A DNA stretch of 49,019 nucleotides from Paracoccaceae bacterium (lineage in GTDB: Bacteria; Pseudomonadota; Alphaproteobacteria; Rhodobacterales; Rhodobacteraceae). The stretch covers positions 1-49,019 of the forward strand of contig JAPPHA010000082.1 of the NCBI GenBank assembly GCA_028874915.1. The letters are read 5' to 3'. The notes below the pieces were generated by a model that ran no database searches, was not told where the DNA came from, and saw only the letters and a program-made list of their open reading frames with translations. Below, piece after piece: positions 47,017 to 49,019 of the stretch (positions are counted from its first letter, which is position 1; every line of letters starts with the position of its first letter). A program made the translations under genes and the position numbers.

Positions 47017-47448
47017 GTGGCGAAGATCGGTAGGAACCGACCCTGCCCTTGTGGCAGCGGCAGAAAGTACAAGCAATGTTGCTGGCATCGCGACGGCGCC
47101 ACCCATGTGCCTACAACGCCAGCGGTATCGCGACATGGATACCACCTGGCCGAGACCGACCTGGACCAGCTCTCGAACAGCGTCGTCAACCTGGTCGATG
47201 AAGGACGCCTCGATGAAGCCAACGCCGCCTGCGAGGAACTGAGGACCCGCTATCCCGAAGTGCACGATTGGCTCATGCGCAAGGCGATGGTCTGCGAAGC
47301 CCGCGGCGAAACCGAACTGGCGATCGAATACTGCGAGCGCACGATTGCCTGGATGGACGCGTATCCCGAGAACTTCGACCAGGAAAGCCGCGAACCCTTT
47401 CGCAAAGATATCGAGCGTCTTCGAGGTTCGCTCGGAGGCGCCTGCTGA
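47017..47448 (+). CDS. SEC-C motif protein
   Basis: It has 143 residues from a GTG at 47017, giving [20 protein letters not shown] and then CC, the zinc-binding SEC-C motif (C-x-C-x8-C-C), also found at the C-terminus of SecA. The open frame reaches back to an ATG at 46969, but the shorter start matches the common form. After the motif come two helical repeats of the tetratricopeptide type: [20 protein letters not shown] and [20 protein letters not shown]. No function is known; the small zinc module may bind protein or nucleic acid. Confidence 0.75.
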   Translation: MAKIGRNRPCPCGSGRKYKQCCWHRDGATHVPTTPAVSRHGYHLAETDLDQLSNSVVNLVDEGRLDEANAACEELRTRYPEVHDWLMRKAMVCEARGETELAIEYCERTIAWMDAYPENFDQESREPFRKDIERLRGSLGGAC

Positions 47449-47475
47449 TCAGGCTAGCGCCGTGATGGGCCACCT

Positions 47476-47661
47476 TTGCACCGGCAGTGCAGCAACAGTA
47501 CGGGCAAGAACGCCGTGGACATCGCGCTGGCGATTGACGCGATGGATTTTGTCTCCGCTCGAGGGCTCGGGCTGGAGATCGCAAGGATTGCAGGATTGAC
47601 GGGCGAAAATATCAACGCGCCGCGCGATCCAGCGGATTCGGGCTCCCCCACCTGCCCGTGA
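47476..47661 (+). pseudogene. Possible NYN-domain remnant
   Basis: The segment GKNAVDIALAIDAMDF (near 47500-47550) resembles the conserved core of NYN (LabA/DUF88-like) ribonuclease-fold domains. It lies in a 61-codon frame with no proper start or domain before and after it. If right, it is a fragment of a lost gene. The following VSARGLGLEIARIAGLTGEN reads like protein but is not recognised. Confidence 0.25.
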
Positions 47662-47700
47662 ACGCGGTAGAAAAGCGCTACGGGTATAAGGAGATCGGGA

Positions 47701-48087
47701 ATGGAGCAGACGACGGAACGCCGCTGGTACGAGGTCTGGAAGGAGCAGTGCGCGGCGGCCGAGTCCATCCGACTCCAATATGGGGTCGGGTCGGCCTTCG
47801 ATTACGTGGTCGGAGAGAAGCTGCTCACCTTCGCGAATGCGGCGGAGGAACACCCGGAGTTCGCGAGGGAACTGCCGCAGTTCGTTTCGGAACTCAGACG
47901 CATGTTCACGCCCGAGGAAATCGAGGAGCATTTGGCGCGGATCGAGCGAGAGCGCCTCCAGCGCGCCATGGACGCGATGGACGTCTACGATCCGGAGCTG
48001 GACGACCTTGATGCCTCGACTGCCGAGGCGCGCCGCTTCGAGTTCGTCAAGGAGATGCTCGCCGCTCCGACACTCGGGACGTCTTGA
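47701..48087 (+). CDS. Uncharacterised 128-residue protein
   Basis: I do not recognise a named family. It is charged and mostly helical: SAFDYVVGEKLLTFANAAEE, then HPEFARELPQFVSELRRMFT, then PEEIEEHLARIERERLQRAM. There is no signal peptide or membrane segment. The codon pattern looks coding throughout. GGAGATCGG precedes the ATG. Its stop overlaps the TTG of the RecD-like frame (TTGA), so in the ancestor the two genes may have been coupled. A role with that helicase is possible but unproven. Confidence 0.6.
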   Translation: MEQTTERRWYEVWKEQCAAAESIRLQYGVGSAFDYVVGEKLLTFANAAEEHPEFARELPQFVSELRRMFTPEEIEEHLARIERERLQRAMDAMDVYDPELDDLDASTAEARRFEFVKEMLAAPTLGTS

Positions 48088-48330
48088 AACCCGGCACCAG
48101 CTGGCCGGCGGGATCGCCGGACTTGGAGGTTCTGACCGGAACGATCAAGCGCGCCACATTCCACCAACTGGAGAACGGCTTCTGCGTGCACCTGACACGG
48201 GCGCGGCCATCGCGAGCTGGCCACCATGGTCGGCCACGCGACCACCGTTTCGCCTGGAGAATGGATCAACGCCTCAGGCGAATGGGCGAACGAACGCACC
48301 CACGGCCAGCAGTTCCGGGTGTTGGTGGCT
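48084..48330 (+). pseudogene. N-terminal fragment of a RecD-like helicase, frameshifted
   Basis: LTGTIKRATFHQLENGFCVH resembles the N-terminal OB-like part of RecD2-type ATP-dependent DNA helicases. Near 48205-48210 the reading switches frame: RGHRELATMVGHATTVSPGE, then WINASGEWANERTHGQQFRV, continues the same domain in another frame. A one-base deletion explains this. The homology stops near 48325 and no helicase motifs follow, so the gene is truncated as well as frameshifted, just before a transposase remnant. Confidence 0.6.
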
Positions 48331-48438
48331 GGAATAATTTGCGGGAATCTGGGCGGTTTGCCGCGTTTTTCCCTCCTGAGTAACCTCTCTCTTCGCCACG
48401 GATCCCAAGCCCTTTGCGTTGCCCCGGCCGTCGGCGGT

Positions 48439-48803
48439 TTCGACCAGATGGTAGCCAAGTTTGCGAGCCTGTCGGCGCAGCGACGAGAATTTTCGGCTGA
48501 GCCGCCGCCATTCACAGGCCTGCATGCCCTTCTCCGTGTACTCCTGGCCCCGGGTCATCATGAGATAGATCAGGCAGGTGAGTTCGCGTGCGGTTGCGGT
48601 GATCGCCACGCGGGTGTCCATTCGGGCCCGTCGCGCCAGGTGCCCGCCAGACTCGCCGCGATCATCTCGACACTCGACCGGACCCGTGTGTTTCGCAACG
48701 CCGCAAGCCGTTCCGGATCCCGCTCGCCGGCGAGGGTCGCCCGCAGGATTCGCTGCCCGGTCTTGTCCGAGATGTCGGTGATCACGGAATCCGACCGCAC
48801 GTT
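48439..48803 (-). mobile_element. IS110-family transposase remnant with internal deletion
   Basis: Two parts of an IS110-type transposase are joined in different frames. Part 1 (48633-48803): NVRSDSVITDISDKTGQRIL, RATLAGERDPERLAALRN, ending at SLAGTW. Part 2 (48439-48621): RVAITATARELTCLIYLMMT, RGQEYTEKGMQACEWRRLSR and RKLGYHLVE, the C-terminal end. The region that normally lies between them, including the Ser-type catalytic section, is missing; the N-terminal RuvC-like part was not found either. The element is dead. No terminal repeats were expected or seen for this family. Confidence 0.65.
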
Positions 48804-49019
48804 CATCTGGCATGCCGATATCGGCACTACAGCTGCGGTAGCAGCTTTGTTTTGTCCGCGCCAATTCGAACCGAAAAACAACAACGCGGCTGGGTGAGCG
48901 CCGGAGTGCCCAGAACAAGTTCTGTCGGCACCATGAACAATGCACCCCGGAACCGCACCTTTAGTCGGAACTTCAATGAGAACAAAACGGAATCGACTTG
49001 ACGCAAGTCCTTGATTTGG
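48804..49019. other. Right edge without recognised gene
   Basis: 216 bases after the transposase remnant. No gene is recognised. The last 80 bases are less GC-rich than the rest of the window. Confidence 0.35.

Overview
The window reads as chromosomal DNA of an alphaproteobacterium with high GC content. Four things point there: an almost unbroken S10-spc-alpha ribosomal protein cluster ending secY-adk-rpsM-rpsK-rpoA-rplQ with no rpmJ between secY and rpsM; an ATP12-type F1-ATPase assembly chaperone next to rarA, crcB and an rluC-type pseudouridine synthase; an AapJQMP-type amino acid transporter; and a 101-residue S14 of the alphaproteobacterial type. A NavAb-like sodium channel, a tripartite tricarboxylate transporter and a sulfatase fit a marine or saline habitat, but that is inference. 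No rRNA, tRNA or CRISPR array was recognised.

Layout. Positions 155-14883 (+) hold 24 ribosomal protein genes plus secY, adk and rpoA, mostly overlapping or tightly spaced. The longer gaps are structured: three stem-loops at the rpsQ/rplN boundary, a long hairpin behind a possible promoter before rpsM, and a perfect 11-bp hairpin before rpoA. Positions 15040-18771 (+) hold rarA, crcB, an rluC-like gene and the ATP12 chaperone gene. Positions 19109-23659 (+) hold a complete aapJQMP-like amino acid ABC operon. Positions 23849-27784 (-) hold sixA, a ferredoxin-like protein, a sterol-desaturase-family hydroxylase, an acetylglutamate-kinase-like gene and a secreted endonuclease/exonuclease/phosphatase-family protein.

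Positions 28240-38154 are the most unusual operon. A FadR-type GntR regulator (-) faces one branched-chain-type periplasmic binding protein, followed by two complete LivH-LivM-LivG-LivF sets and a secreted YtkA/FixH-like protein joined to the last ATPase gene by an ATGA overlap. The divergent intergenic region has an 8-bp perfect palindrome that supplies TTGACA on both strands. The second LivG has lost the glycine of its ABC signature motif.

Positions 38762-40310 (-) hold a voltage-gated sodium channel. Its GTG start overlaps the stop of a decayed second channel gene upstream, and a short unidentified reading frame follows it. Positions 40776-46423 (+) hold a LysR regulator, TctC, TctB and TctA, and a cytoplasmic Cys-type sulfatase overlapping tctA by ATGA. 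This looks like an uptake-and-desulfation unit.

Positions 46424-49019 are accessory DNA: a SEC-C motif protein, a possible NYN-domain remnant, a 128-residue unknown protein, a frameshifted and truncated RecD-like helicase start, and an IS110-family transposase remnant with an internal deletion.

A recurring pattern is that all three transporter operons carry an inverted repeat directly after the binding-protein gene and before the membrane genes. This would allow more binding protein than permease to be made.
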